DNA from: Pseudonocardia sp. N23 | GTDB lineage: Bacteria > Actinomycetota > Actinomycetes > Mycobacteriales > Pseudonocardiaceae | Direction: 5' to 3' | DNA: 59,719 nt | Assembly (NCBI RefSeq): GCF_002583555.1 | Contig: NZ_BEGX01000077.1 | Location: forward strand, 1-59,719 | Shown: positions 20,027 through 29,071 of the stretch, piece after piece | Numbering within the stretch: position 1 is the stretch's first letter | How the letters are laid out: each line of letters begins with the position of its first letter | Position numbers and translations under genes: made by a program | The notes under the pieces: model-generated | Told to the model about the DNA's origin: nothing | Seen by the model: only the letters and a program-made list of their open reading frames with translations | Database searches by the model: none

Positions 20027-20743
20027 GTGGCGGTGACCGGTCCGGGAACGCTGCGCGGTGTCGTGGCGATGGACGGCCCGTCGGGCACCGGCAAGTCGAC
20101 GGTGTCGCGGCGGCTGGCCGCCGCCGTGGGCGCGGCCTACCTCGACACCGGGGCCACCTATCGCGCGGCCACGCTGGCGGCGCTGCGTGCGGGCCTCGAC
20201 GGGTCCGCATCCGCCGAGCAGCTCGTCGCTGCCGCCAACGGTGCCTGTATCGAGTCCGGCACCGACCCGGACGGCCCCACGATCCGTCTCGACGGCGATG
20301 ACGTCGCGGCCGAGATCCGCGGCGGCGCCGTGACGGCGTTCGTGAGTGCGGTGTCGGCGCTGCCCGAGGTCCGCGACCGGCTCGTGGCGGCCCAACGGGC
20401 CGTCATCACCGCCGCACTGGCCACGCACGGCGGCATCGTCGTGGAGGGCCGCGACATCGGCACGGTCGTCGCGCCCGACGCGCCGCTGAAGGTCTACCTG
20501 ACCGCGTCCGACGAGGTCAGGGCCGCGCGCCGGGGCCGTCAGGACGCGCGCGCGGGCCGCGGCGGCGACGTCGCGACCGTCCTGGCCGACGTCCGGCGCC
20601 GCGACCGCCTCGACTCGACGCGCGCGGTGTCGCCGCTGCACAGGGCGACCGACGCGCTGCTCGTCGACACCGACGAGCTGTCCGCCGAGGCCGTCCTCGC
20701 CGAGCTGCTGCGGCTCGTGTCGGAGCGCGGGCTGCTGTCGTGA
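20027..20743 (+). CDS. cmk: Cytidylate kinase
   Basis: 238 aa CMP/dCMP kinase. The P-loop is GPSGTGKSTVSRRLA near residue 17, followed by YLDTGATYRA and the family motif VVEGRDIGTVVAPDAPLKVYLTA in its central part. The Arg-rich lid is at residues 170-200. The GTG at 20027 follows GGGGGAGGAG with 5-nt spacing from GGAGG. Another GTG six bases later is possible. The end overlaps plsC (GTGA). Confidence 0.94.
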   Translation: MAVTGPGTLRGVVAMDGPSGTGKSTVSRRLAAAVGAAYLDTGATYRAATLAALRAGLDGSASAEQLVAAANGACIESGTDPDGPTIRLDGDDVAAEIRGGAVTAFVSAVSALPEVRDRLVAAQRAVITAALATHGGIVVEGRDIGTVVAPDAPLKVYLTASDEVRAARRGRQDARAGRGGDVATVLADVRRRDRLDSTRAVSPLHRATDALLVDTDELSAEAVLAELLRLVSERGLLS

Positions 20744-21414
20744 CCGCCGCCCGCCAGTCGGCGCAGGCCGTCGCCGAGGGTGATCTCCCGGCGGGCGCGT
20801 CGCCACGGCTGACCGACGTCGCGCGGTGGGTCGGGACGTGGTGGTTCCGTCCGGTGTTCCGCGTGTACGTGCACCATCGCGAGCGGGTCCCGGCCTCCGG
20901 GCCGGTGGTGCTCGTCGCCAACCACAGCTCGATGGTCGACGGGCCGCTGTTGTACGGACTACTGGGGCGCCGCGCGGTGTTCCTGGTCAAACAGGAGATG
21001 TTCCGCGGCCCGATGGGCGCGGTGCTGCCACGGATCGGTCAGCTGGCCGTCCGCCGCGGCGAGGCCGACCGGAAGCCGCTGACCGCGGCGCTGGGCGTGC
21101 TCCGCGGCGGCGGGCTCGTCGGGGTGTTCCCCGAGGGCACCCGTGGCAGTGGCGAGGTCGCCGCCGCGCAGCAGGGTGCGGCGTGGCTGGCGCGGGCGTC
21201 GGGGGCGGTGGTGCTGCCGGTGGTGTGCCGGGGGACCTACCGCGCGCCGGGCGCGCCGCGACGGTGGCGGCCGCGGGTTGACCTGTGGGTCGGCGAGCCG
21301 ATGGCGGCGCCGACCGGGAAGGGTCGCGCCGAACTGGCTGCGGCCACCGAGACGATCCGTGCCGCGCTCGCCGCGCTGGTGGCGGAGGTAGACGAAGTTC
21401 GGAGCAGGACGTGA
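20740..21414 (+). CDS. plsC: 1-acylglycerol-3-phosphate acyltransferase
   Basis: 224 aa PlsC-family membrane-associated acyltransferase of phospholipid synthesis. The HX4D catalytic motif is NHSSMVDG near residue 67, the second motif is [10 protein letters not shown] near 130, and the downstream [11 protein letters not shown] is conserved. The cmk-plsC-der order with GTGA overlaps on both sides is common in filamentous actinobacteria and suggests a single transcript. Confidence 0.92.
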   Translation: MTAARQSAQAVAEGDLPAGASPRLTDVARWVGTWWFRPVFRVYVHHRERVPASGPVVLVANHSSMVDGPLLYGLLGRRAVFLVKQEMFRGPMGAVLPRIGQLAVRRGEADRKPLTAALGVLRGGGLVGVFPEGTRGSGEVAAAQQGAAWLARASGAVVLPVVCRGTYRAPGAPRRWRPRVDLWVGEPMAAPTGKGRAELAAATETIRAALAALVAEVDEVRSRT

Positions 21415-22862
21415 ACGAGACAGGGACCGACCGGGGAGACCGCGCGGCGATGGCCGCGCTGGGTATCGACCCCCAGGAGTTCGTCGCCGCCGACGACGAG
21501 TGGTCGGGCGGAGGGGCCGACGGGATCGAGGCCGCGCCGCCCGCGCCGACGCTCGCCGTCGTCGGCCGACCGAACGTCGGCAAGTCGACGCTGGTCAACC
21601 GGCTGATCGGGCGTCGCGAGGCGGTGGTCCAGGACATCCCGGGCGTCACCCGTGACCGCATCGCCTACGACGCGCTGTGGAACGGCCGCCGGTTCACCCT
21701 CGTCGACACCGGCGGGTGGGAGCCCGACGCGACCGGTCTGCAGGCGGCCGTCGCGGCGCAGGCCGAGATGGCCATCCGCTCGGCCGACGCGGTGATGCTC
21801 GTCGTCGACGCGTCGGTCGGCGCCACGAGCACCGACGAGGCCGTCGCCCGCGTGCTGCGCCGGGGCGACGTGCCGGTGCTGCTGTGCGCGACCAAGGTCG
21901 ACGACGACCGGCTCACCTCCGACACCGCCGCGCTGTGGCGGCTCGGCCTCGGCGAGCCCTATCCGGTGTCGGGCCTGCACGGCCGCGGCTCCGGCGACCT
22001 GCTCGACAAGATCCTCGAGATCCTGCCCGAGTCGCCGCGCGACGACGCCGGCTACGGCACGGGCGGGCCCCGCCGGGTCGCGCTCGTCGGCAAGCCGAAC
22101 GTCGGCAAGTCGAGCCTGCTCAACCGGGTGTCGGGGGAGGTCCGCTCGGTCGTGCACGAGGTCGCCGGGACGACCGTCGACCCTGTCGACTCCCTCGTCG
22201 ACCTCGACGGCGAGGTCTGGCGCTTCGTCGACACCGCGGGCCTTCGCAAGCGGGTGAAGACGGCCAGCGGCATGGAGTTCTACGCCAGCCTGCGCACCCA
22301 GGCCGCGATCGAGGCGGCCGAGGTCGCCGTCGTCCTCATCGACGCGGGCGAGCCCATCGCCGAGCAGGACCAGCGCGTCATCACCATGGTCGAGGAAGCC
22401 GGCCGGGCGCTCGTGCTCGTGTTCAACAAATGGGACCTCGTCGACGAGGACCGCCGGCTCGCGATGAAGCGCGAGCTCGAGCGCGACCTGGTGCGGGTGC
22501 AGTGGGCGGAGCGGGTCAACGTCTCGGCGCTCACGGGGCGTTCCGTCACGAAGATCGCGCCCGCGCTGCGCACAGCACTGGCGTCGTGGGACCAGCGGAT
22601 CCCGACGGGCCGGCTCAACGGCTGGCTGTCCGACGTCATCGCCGCGACCCCGCCACCGGTGCGCGGCGGCAAGCAGCCCAAGGTGCTGTTCGCAACGCAG
22701 GCCCAGACCCGCCCGCCGACGTTCGTGCTGTTCACGACGGGGTTCCTCGAGGCGGGCTACCGACGCTTCATCGAGCGCCGACTGCGTGAGGAGTTCGGGT
22801 TCGCCGGCTCGCCGGTGCGGCTGTCGGTGCGTGTCCGGGAGAAGCGTCAGCGCAAGCGCTGA
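21411..22862 (+). CDS. der: Ribosome-assembly GTPase Der (EngA)
   Basis: 483 aa with two tandem GTPase domains: G1 [13 protein letters not shown] with DTGGW, then [13 protein letters not shown] with DTAGLRKR and NKWD. A KH-like C-terminal domain ends in a basic tail (VREKRQRKR). Der is needed for 50S subunit maturation. The first 40 residues before G1 are an actinobacterial extension. The GTG overlaps the plsC stop. Confidence 0.96.
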   Translation: MNETGTDRGDRAAMAALGIDPQEFVAADDEWSGGGADGIEAAPPAPTLAVVGRPNVGKSTLVNRLIGRREAVVQDIPGVTRDRIAYDALWNGRRFTLVDTGGWEPDATGLQAAVAAQAEMAIRSADAVMLVVDASVGATSTDEAVARVLRRGDVPVLLCATKVDDDRLTSDTAALWRLGLGEPYPVSGLHGRGSGDLLDKILEILPESPRDDAGYGTGGPRRVALVGKPNVGKSSLLNRVSGEVRSVVHEVAGTTVDPVDSLVDLDGEVWRFVDTAGLRKRVKTASGMEFYASLRTQAAIEAAEVAVVLIDAGEPIAEQDQRVITMVEEAGRALVLVFNKWDLVDEDRRLAMKRELERDLVRVQWAERVNVSALTGRSVTKIAPALRTALASWDQRIPTGRLNGWLSDVIAATPPPVRGGKQPKVLFATQAQTRPPTFVLFTTGFLEAGYRRFIERRLREEFGFAGSPVRLSVRVREKRQRKR

Positions 22863-22885
22863 CCGCGCCCGGCCCGGAGCCGGCG

Positions 22886-23314
22886 TCAGGTCAGGCGGTG
22901 CGCGAGGCGCTCGAGCATCGCCCGCACGACGGGGGCGTCGTCGCCGAGCGCGGCGGTGACGTCCTGCTCGGCCTGCCCGACGGCGAGCGCGAGCCGCGTG
23001 TGCAGGTCCCGGCCGTGGTCGGCGAGCAGCACGAGCACCCGGCGCCGGTCCACATCGTCGGCTCGGCGGTGCACCAGCCCGGCGTCGACCATGCGGTCGA
23101 CGATCTTCGTCAGTGTCGGGGCGGGGACCGCGACATGCGCGGCGATCTCGCTCATCGGGTGGCCGGCGTCGTCGGAGAGCAGGTCGAGCACCCGCCACTG
23201 GTCGAGGCTCGCCTCGCCGGCGAGTGCCGACTCGATGCGCCGGGAGACCGCACGCTCCAGCCGGTGCAGGAGCTGGCCGAACGCCAGCGCGCTGTGCACC
23301 TCCGATGCCGCCAT
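22886..23314 (-). CDS. MarR-family transcriptional regulator
   Basis: 142 aa winged-helix dimer. The recognition region is PMSEIAAHVAVPAPTLTKIVDRMVDAGLV, and the wing DDVDRRRVLVLLADHG contains the family Asp-x-Arg. The ATG at 23314 has a GGAGAGGGGAA ribosome binding site just upstream. It converges on der and diverges from the amide cluster. A perfect 7-bp inverted repeat 103 nt upstream is a likely operator. Confidence 0.88.
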   Translation of the reverse strand: MAASEVHSALAFGQLLHRLERAVSRRIESALAGEASLDQWRVLDLLSDDAGHPMSEIAAHVAVPAPTLTKIVDRMVDAGLVHRRADDVDRRRVLVLLADHGRDLHTRLALAVGQAEQDVTAALGDDAPVVRAMLERLAHRLT

Positions 23315-23416
23315 CGCGAGTTCCCCTCTCCTCCACGCCGGACCGCGCACGTGCGCGTCGGTGACCGGCGGCCGTGTCGCTCGTGCCGGCGGCCGTCGCG
23401 TCGATCATGCCGTCGA

Positions 23417-23438
23417 ACAGTGTCATCGTAAACACTGT
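23417..23438. promoter_or_regulatory. Inverted repeat, candidate MarR operator
   Basis: ACAGTGT (23417-23423) and ACACTGT (23432-23438) are exact inverted copies separated by 8 nt. Read on the - strand the site overlaps a TTTACG -35-like hexamer placed 17 nt before CATGAT, a plausible promoter for the marR gene. Size and placement fit autoregulation. The 143-nt gap to the AmiC-like gene means it could also serve that gene. Confidence 0.45.
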
Positions 23439-23580
23439 CGTTCGGAAGGATCGCGGGTTCCGGCGACTTTCGGCCGTCGAGGTCTGGCGCCGGGCGAGTT
23501 CTGCGGGAACGCTGTGCGTCGCGGTCGGGAACACGGCCGTGCGGTTCCGAAGACCGCGGCGGTGATCAGGGGGTGGGGGT

Positions 23581-24666
23581 GTGGTCGCGTTCGTCCGCCG
23601 ACGCCCCGCCCTCGACATCGCCTTCGTCGTGCCACGCAGTGGCCCGGCCGGAATCTTCGGACCGTCCTGCGAGGCGTGCGGCATCCTCGCCGTCGAGGAG
23701 ATCAACGCCGCGGGCGGCCTGCTCGGCCGTGAGGTGCGGCTGCGCGTCGTCGACGGCGGGCGTGCGCCCGGCGAGGTCGCCGCCGAGGTCGGTGCGCTCG
23801 TCGACGCGGGGCTCGTCCAGGCCGTGACCGGCTGGCACATCTCGGCGGTCCGCCAGGAGATCGCGCCGCTCGTGTCGGGCCGGGTGCCCTACGTCTACAC
23901 CCCGCTCTACGAGGGCGGCGAGCGCACGCCGGGGGTCTTCCTCGCAGGCGAGACGCCCGACCGGCAGGTCCGCCCCGCGCTCGACTGGATGGTCCGCGAG
24001 CGCGGTATCCGCAGTTGGTGCGTCGTCGGCGACGACTACGTGTGGCCGCGGGTCTCGGCCGCCGCGGCACGCCGCTACGCCCGCACGATGCCCGACGTCA
24101 CGATCGTCGACGAGATGTACGTGCCGCTGGGCACCGAGAACTTCGCACCGGTGCTGCGTCGCATCGAGCGCAGCGGGGCCCGCGGCGTGCTGATGTTCCT
24201 CGTCGGGTCCGACGCGATCCGGTTCAACCGCGCGTTCGCCCGAGCCGGGCTCGACGCGCACCTCACCCGGCTGAGCCCGCTGATGGAGGAGAACATGCTG
24301 CTGGGGTCGGGCGCCGACGCCACCCGCGACCTCTATGCCTCCGCCGGCTACTTCGAGGCGCTGCCGACGGCGTCCGGGCTGGACTTCTCGGGCCGCTACG
24401 CCGACCGGTTCGGTGCTCGGGCACCGGCGTTGAACTCGCTGGGGGAGTCCTGCTACGAGGGGCTCGTGCTGCTGGGGCGGCTCGTCGGCGGCGCCGGTGA
24501 GCTGTCGACGGGCTCCCTCGAGCACGTCGGCCGGTCCCTGGTCTACGACAGCCCGCGGGGTGTCGTCCGGCTGTCGGACAACCACCTGCTCCAGAGCGTG
24601 CACCTGGCGGTGGCCGATGGGCTGGGGTTCGACGTCGTGGCCCGTCTCGTCGACGCTCCCGCTTGA
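23581..24666 (+). CDS. AmiC/UrtA-like periplasmic-binding-fold protein without signal peptide
   Basis: 361 aa type I periplasmic-binding fold of the urea/amide branch. The N-terminal PRSGPAGIFGPSCEACGILAVEEINAAGG, in shorter pieces SGPAGIFGPS and VEEINAAGGLLG, is characteristic, and WCVVGDDYVWPR and GESCYEGL follow. There is no signal peptide and no permease or ATPase gene nearby. In Pseudomonas the related AmiC is a cytosolic amide sensor that controls amidase expression. With formamidase downstream, an amide-sensing role is likely, but no AmiR-type antiterminator is visible. The GTG start follows a G-rich ribosome binding site. Confidence 0.8.
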   Translation: MVAFVRRRPALDIAFVVPRSGPAGIFGPSCEACGILAVEEINAAGGLLGREVRLRVVDGGRAPGEVAAEVGALVDAGLVQAVTGWHISAVRQEIAPLVSGRVPYVYTPLYEGGERTPGVFLAGETPDRQVRPALDWMVRERGIRSWCVVGDDYVWPRVSAAAARRYARTMPDVTIVDEMYVPLGTENFAPVLRRIERSGARGVLMFLVGSDAIRFNRAFARAGLDAHLTRLSPLMEENMLLGSGADATRDLYASAGYFEALPTASGLDFSGRYADRFGARAPALNSLGESCYEGLVLLGRLVGGAGELSTGSLEHVGRSLVYDSPRGVVRLSDNHLLQSVHLAVADGLGFDVVARLVDAPA

Positions 24667-24691
24667 CCGGAACTTCCTGAGTGAATAGTTT
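24663..24691 (+). promoter_or_regulatory. Promoter of the formamidase cluster
   Basis: TTGACC (24663-24668), exactly 17 nt, then TAGTTT (24686-24691): a good sigma-70-type promoter 41 nt before the fmdB-like GTG. It starts inside the stop region of the AmiC-like gene. Two near copies of TTyCTGAG (24675-24681 and 24690-24696) flank the -10 box and could bind a regulator. The stretch is visibly AT-richer than its surroundings. Confidence 0.6.
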
Positions 24692-24732
24692 CTGAGGACA
24701 GTATTTCGGAGCCCGGTCCTCGGGGAGGCCTC

Positions 24733-25017
24733 GTGCCCACGTACTCCTACCGCTGCCCTGTCTGCGGACCCTTCGACCTCGTGCGCCGCATGGCCGAGGT
24801 CGCCGGCGCCGCGGACTGTCCCGACTGCGGCCGCGCCGGCCCCCGCGTCTGGGGCGCACCCGCTCTGCGCGGACTCGACGACCGCCTGCGCCGGGCCCTC
24901 GACGCCGGCGAACGCAGCGCCGACCGGCCCGACGTCGTCGGCGCCGTCCCCGGCCGCTCCCGCAAGGCCACACCCGTCACCCGCGACCCACGTCACGCGA
25001 AGCTCCCCCGGCCCTGA
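24733..25017 (+). CDS. FmdB-type zinc-ribbon protein
   Basis: 94 aa. The N-terminal zinc ribbon is MPTYSYRCPVCG with a second CPDCG (Cys pairs near residues 8/11 and 29/32), as in the FmdB family, followed by a basic disordered tail. FmdB of Methylophilus is encoded with formamidase and is thought to be regulatory. GTG start with GGGGAGG nine nt upstream. It precedes formamidase by 76 nt. Confidence 0.85.
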   Translation: MPTYSYRCPVCGPFDLVRRMAEVAGAADCPDCGRAGPRVWGAPALRGLDDRLRRALDAGERSADRPDVVGAVPGRSRKATPVTRDPRHAKLPRP

Positions 25018-25093
25018 CCTCCACCGCACGACCCCCGACCGCACGACCCTGCTCGTACGACGAACGACCGTTCCCAACCGAGTGAGGTGCGCC

Positions 25094-26341
25094 ATGCCCG
25101 ACGTCGTGTTCAGTGTCGACCAGGCTCGATCCATGCGCGACCAGGCGGTCCCCGGCCACAACCGCTGGCATCCCGACATCCCGCCCGCCGCCACCGTCCG
25201 GCCGGGATCGTCGATCCGGATCGAATGCCGCGAATGGACCGACGGCCAGATCGGCAACAACGACTCCGCCAACGACGTCCGCGACGTCGACCTGTCCGGG
25301 GCGCACATGCTCTCCGGGCCGATCGCGATCGAGGGGGCCGAACCCGGCGACCTGCTCGTCGTCGACATCCTCGATCTCGGCCCCGTCCCGCAGGAGACCG
25401 GCGACGCGCCCGGCCAGGGCTGGGGCTACACCGGCATCTTCTCGACGTCCAACGGCGGCGGGTTCCTCACCGAGCACTTCCCCGACGCCTACAAGGCGAT
25501 CTGGGACTTCTCCGGCCAGGCCTGCACCTCCCGGCACATCCCCGGTGTGAAGTTCACCGGCATCACCCACCCCGGCCTGTTCGGCACCGCGCCCTCACCC
25601 GAGCTGCTGGCCCGGTGGAACGCCCGCGAACGCGCCCTGATCGCCACCGACCCCGACCGCGTCCCGCCGCTCGCGCTCCCGCCCCTGGAGGAGTCCGTCC
25701 TCGGCGGCACCGCGTCCGGCGACGTCCTCGCCGGTATCGGCCGCGACGGCGCCCGCACTGTCCCGCCCCGCGAGAACGGCGGCAACCACGACATCAAGAA
25801 CTTCACCCGCGGCAGCCGCGTCTTCTACCCCGTCCATGTGAACGGAGCCCTGTTCTCCGGCGGTGACCTGCATTTCTCCCAGGGCGACGGCGAGATCACC
25901 TTCTGCGGCGCCATCGAGATGGGCGGGTTCATCGACTTCCACGTCGACCTCATCAAGGGCGGCATGGAGACCTACGGCGTCACCACCAACCCGATCCTGA
26001 TGCCCGGCAACGTCGAACCCCGCTACTCGGAGTTCCTCACCTTCATCGGGATCAGCGTCGACCACGCCACCGACACCAACCACTACAACGACGCCACGCT
26101 CGCCTACGAGAACGCCTGCATGAACGCCATCCGCTACCTCGAGAAGTTCGGCTACAGCGGGCCGCAGGCCTACCTGCTGCTCGGCGCCGCACCGATCGAG
26201 GGCCGCATCTCCGGCGTCGTCGACATCCCCAACGCCTGCTGCTCGCTCTACCTGCCCGCCGCGATATTCGACGACGACATCCGCCCGTCGGTGTCCGGGC
26301 CGGTGCACAGGGACCGGGGCTCGTGCGCGGTGTCCTCGTGA
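25094..26341 (+). CDS. fmdA: Formamidase / acetamidase (FmdA family)
   Basis: 415 aa, the usual length for the metal-dependent FmdA/AmdA family that releases ammonia from formamide and short amides. Conserved parts are VPGHNRWHPDIPP, GQIGNNDSANDVRDVDL, HPGLFGTAPS, GGNHDIKNFTRGSRVFYPV and GGDLHFSQGDGEITFCGAIEM. The ATG at 25094 follows GAGGTG and gives the standard N-terminus. A GTG 12 nt earlier is a weaker alternative. The stop overlaps the next gene. Confidence 0.93.
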   Translation: MPDVVFSVDQARSMRDQAVPGHNRWHPDIPPAATVRPGSSIRIECREWTDGQIGNNDSANDVRDVDLSGAHMLSGPIAIEGAEPGDLLVVDILDLGPVPQETGDAPGQGWGYTGIFSTSNGGGFLTEHFPDAYKAIWDFSGQACTSRHIPGVKFTGITHPGLFGTAPSPELLARWNARERALIATDPDRVPPLALPPLEESVLGGTASGDVLAGIGRDGARTVPPRENGGNHDIKNFTRGSRVFYPVHVNGALFSGGDLHFSQGDGEITFCGAIEMGGFIDFHVDLIKGGMETYGVTTNPILMPGNVEPRYSEFLTFIGISVDHATDTNHYNDATLAYENACMNAIRYLEKFGYSGPQAYLLLGAAPIEGRISGVVDIPNACCSLYLPAAIFDDDIRPSVSGPVHRDRGSCAVSS

Positions 26342-27402
26342 CCGCCGACCGCGGGCCGGACGCAGCCTACGAGATCTTCGAGATCCCCGACTTCACGCTC
26401 GTCTGCGGCCAGACGCTGCGGCCCGCCCGCATCGCCTACCGCACCTACGGCACACTCAACGCCGACAAGAGCAACGCCATCGTCTACCCGACCTGGTACT
26501 CGGGGCGGCACTGGGACAACGAGTGGCTCATCGGCAACGGCAGCGACGGCATGGCGCTCGACCCGTCGACGTGGTTCATCATCGTGCCGAACATGCTCGG
26601 CAACGGGCTGTCGTCGTCGGCGTCGAACACCCCGCAGCCGTTCGACGGGCCGCGGTTCCCGCGGATCACGGTGCGCGACAACGTCGAGTCGCAGTACCGG
26701 CTCGTCACCGAGAAGTTCGGCATCGAGACGCTGGCCCTGGTGCTCGGCTGGTCGATGGGGGCGGGACAGACCTACCAGTGGGCCGTCGAGCACCCCGAGA
26801 TGGTGCAGCGGATCCTGCCGTTCTGCGGCTCGCCCCGCACCGCCCCGCACAACCAGGTCTTCCTCGACTCCCTGCGTGCGGCGCTGACCGCCTCGGTCGG
26901 CTTCGACGCCGGCTGGTACCCGCCCGACCGCTGGCCCGTCGGCGGCCTGCGCGCCTTCGCCCGCATCTACGCGGGCTGGGGCTTCTCGCAGGCCTTCTAC
27001 CTGGAGGAGGCCTGGCGGACGCTGGGCCACACGTCGCTGGAGGACTTCGTCGTCGACTTCTGGGAGGGCTTCTTCCTCGACGGCCGTGACCCCAACAACC
27101 TGCTGACGATGCTCGACACCTGGTGGAGCGGCGACGTCGGCCTCACCCCGGGCTTCGGCTCCACGGAGGAGGCGCTGGCTTCGATCAAGGCCCGCGCCAT
27201 CGTCATGCCCGCGGAGAAGGACCTCTACTTCCCGCCCGAGGACGAGGCCTGGGCCGTGTCGCAGATGACCGGCTGCAGCGTCGAGCACCGCGTCATCCCC
27301 GGCGTGTGGGGGCACTTCGCGGGCGGCGGCAAGTACGACGTCGACACCGCGTTCATCAACGCGGCCGTCGCCGAGCTGCTGGCGTCGGACCCCGGCATCT
27401 GA
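26338..27402 (+). CDS. Alpha/beta hydrolase, homoserine O-acetyltransferase-like
   Basis: 354 aa. The nucleophile elbow is LGWSMGAGQ (Ser), the acid PAEKDLYF (Asp) and the base GVWGHFAGG (His), in the arrangement of the MetX-like acyltransferase/hydrolase group. The sequence is diverged from true MetX, so a hydrolase acting on the amide pathway is more likely than methionine synthesis. This is inference from the neighbours. The GTG start overlaps the fmdA stop (GTGA), so the two are translationally coupled. Confidence 0.82.
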   Translation: MTADRGPDAAYEIFEIPDFTLVCGQTLRPARIAYRTYGTLNADKSNAIVYPTWYSGRHWDNEWLIGNGSDGMALDPSTWFIIVPNMLGNGLSSSASNTPQPFDGPRFPRITVRDNVESQYRLVTEKFGIETLALVLGWSMGAGQTYQWAVEHPEMVQRILPFCGSPRTAPHNQVFLDSLRAALTASVGFDAGWYPPDRWPVGGLRAFARIYAGWGFSQAFYLEEAWRTLGHTSLEDFVVDFWEGFFLDGRDPNNLLTMLDTWWSGDVGLTPGFGSTEEALASIKARAIVMPAEKDLYFPPEDEAWAVSQMTGCSVEHRVIPGVWGHFAGGGKYDVDTAFINAAVAELLASDPGI

Positions 27403-27793
27403 CCGACCTCTCGCGCGCAACCCACCGTCGTCCTGGGGCGAGCAGGCCGGCAGTGGGGTTGCGGCCGCCGCCCGGCGCACAACCTCACGGCTGTGTCCCG
27501 GCCGGCGGGCGACCGTGACGTTGCGCACGGAGCGGGGGAGGGGTCGCGGCACGAGGTCGTTCGTGGGGTCGGCCTCGTGCCGTGCCCGCGCGCGTTCGTC
27601 CGGCGCGCGCGATGCCCGGTCGGCGCGTGGGATCCGTGGTCGTCGCGACGTCTGCAACCCTGGGAGGGGCAGGGACCTGCGCGTCAGGACCGGGGAACGC
27701 GTGCGGTCGCCTGGGCGGTGCCGGGGGAGCGGGGCGGTGGCGAGTGCCGGAAAGCCTGTGCGCTAAGCTGATCGAGCCCTCAACGGGGCGGCT
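27403..27793 (+). other. Non-coding gap before tRNA-Pro
   Basis: About 390 nt without a convincing gene. Open frames here are short, Arg-rich and lack family resemblance. The only signal I see is TAAGCT at 27764-27769, a -10-like box 24 nt upstream of the tRNA, with no clear -35. Confidence 0.5.
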
Positions 27794-27867
<74 letters not shown>

Positions 27868-27872
27868 CGGTC

Positions 27873-27912
27873 GAAACGGGCGGTTCCTCTCGACGGGGGA
27901 ACCGCCCGTTTC
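27873..27912 (+). terminator. Terminator after tRNA-Pro
   Basis: GAAACGGGCGGTTCC (27873-27887) and its exact inverse (27898-27912) form a 15-bp stem with a 10-nt loop, followed by a weak pyrimidine run (gcttct). It starts six bases after the tRNA. Confidence 0.8.
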
Positions 27913-28445
27913 GCTTCTGACCAGCGCAAACGCCGAGTCGATGCACTTGTTGGTGGATCCTTGCCGAAGCGACAACTGCGCTGTGCCGGCACACCGTCGA
28001 CGGTTGACAGCGATAGTTGACAGCAACGGGGTCGAGTTCGGCGCGTTCTGTACGGACGGTGTCGGACCACTCGGTGCCGCGCGTCCCCGCTGGACCTGCC
28101 CCTGCCGCCCCGAGGCCGTAAGCTGACTCGGAGCGGTTGGCCGGTCACCCAAGTGGAAGCCGCTCACCGCGAAGGGCTAGCCCATTGGCTCCCGCCGGCC
28201 TGGATGTCGCACTGTGTGCATGGTCTCCAGGTTGGTACGAGCCACGATGGGGGAGTGAGCGAAGAAGCCGACTCGGCGGAAGACATCGCCAACGTCATCG
28301 ATAGGCGGATGACCAACGCCGGCGGCAAAACGCATGCTCCCGAGGTGGTCTTGCGCGGCACCAGCCAGTCATCGATACACGCTCATGTCACATTCCTTCC
28401 GAGCAGACTTCTTCGGGCATGCGGATCGGCTGGCCTGAGGGCCAG
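27913..28445 (+). other. Left end of the integrated element, no clear gene
   Basis: About 530 nt between the tRNA terminator and the gene remnant at 28446. Two copies of GTTGACAGC (28003-28011 and 28016-28024) lie 13 nt apart, which could be integrase arm-binding sites. A frame from GTG 28255 to 28449 could encode 64 aa, but it lacks a usable ribosome binding site and I do not recognise it. Confidence 0.4.
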
Positions 28446-28836
28446 ATGACGCTCAAGCACGACGAGGCCGTTCATCTGCGCAGTCTGCTCTCTCAGTGGC
28501 TCGCTGTTGGCACCGAGCCTGATCCGGGTGAGTACATCGTGATTCGGCTCGATGAGACCGACGAGCGGGGAGACGGGGCGCAGGTCGCACAGCGCATCGC
28601 CGGGGTGTTGTGTCGCCTGGAGCTGGTCGATCATCTGACGGGCGACGAGTTCAGCGAAGAGTTGCTCGGGCGCCCTGTAGAGCCACGTCAGGCTGCGCGA
28701 GCGCCGCACTGCCGTCGACGAGCTGCTTCCGACCACGGCCAACGGACTGCGGGATGTGCTGGAGATCAAGCGACCGAGTCACGGTGTCCAGGGAGTGATC
28801 TGGTGCCGTGGCTCGAATAATCCCTCGTCACCCCAG
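28446..28836 (+). pseudogene. Frameshifted remnant of an unknown gene
   Basis: From ATG 28446 one frame reads a sensible acidic/leucine-rich protein (MTLKHDEAVHLRSLLSQWL... to ...EFSEELLG) up to about 28675. The plausible continuation, SHVRLRERRTAVDELLPTT and on to RDVLEIKRPSHG, is in another frame from 28681. The join looks like a single-base indel. I do not recognise the family. Placed inside the mobile element, it is probably a decayed accessory gene. Confidence 0.4.
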
Positions 28837-29071
28837 ATCGAGGGCTCTCTCGACAGAGGACTGCGCACCGTCAGTGCTCGACCAGATCCAGGACGATGCG
28901 AGGGGGACCGGCGCCCGTCCGGCCGCGTGACGTACGTACGGCCGGCCGAGCCGAACGGCACACGCGCGGCTGACCCCGGCACGGCGCGTGCCCGAGGAGG
29001 GGTAGGGCGTCCTCGCGCGGCGGGACGCCTGCGGCCTGCCGCTCGTCACGGTGATGGCGTCCAGCAGTCGT

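Noticed and set aside
27493..27771. Short open frames between the alpha/beta hydrolase and tRNA-Pro
   Set aside because: Arg-rich, overlapping in all frames, no ribosome binding site and no family resemblance.
28003..28024. Two TTGACA hexamers as tandem promoters
   Set aside because: No -10 box at 16-18 nt from either. They are better described as a direct repeat, possibly an integrase arm site.
28383..28769. A - strand frame of 128 aa opposite the gene remnant
   Set aside because: The + strand reading has a more protein-like composition. Neither strand matches a family I know, so only the remnant is listed.
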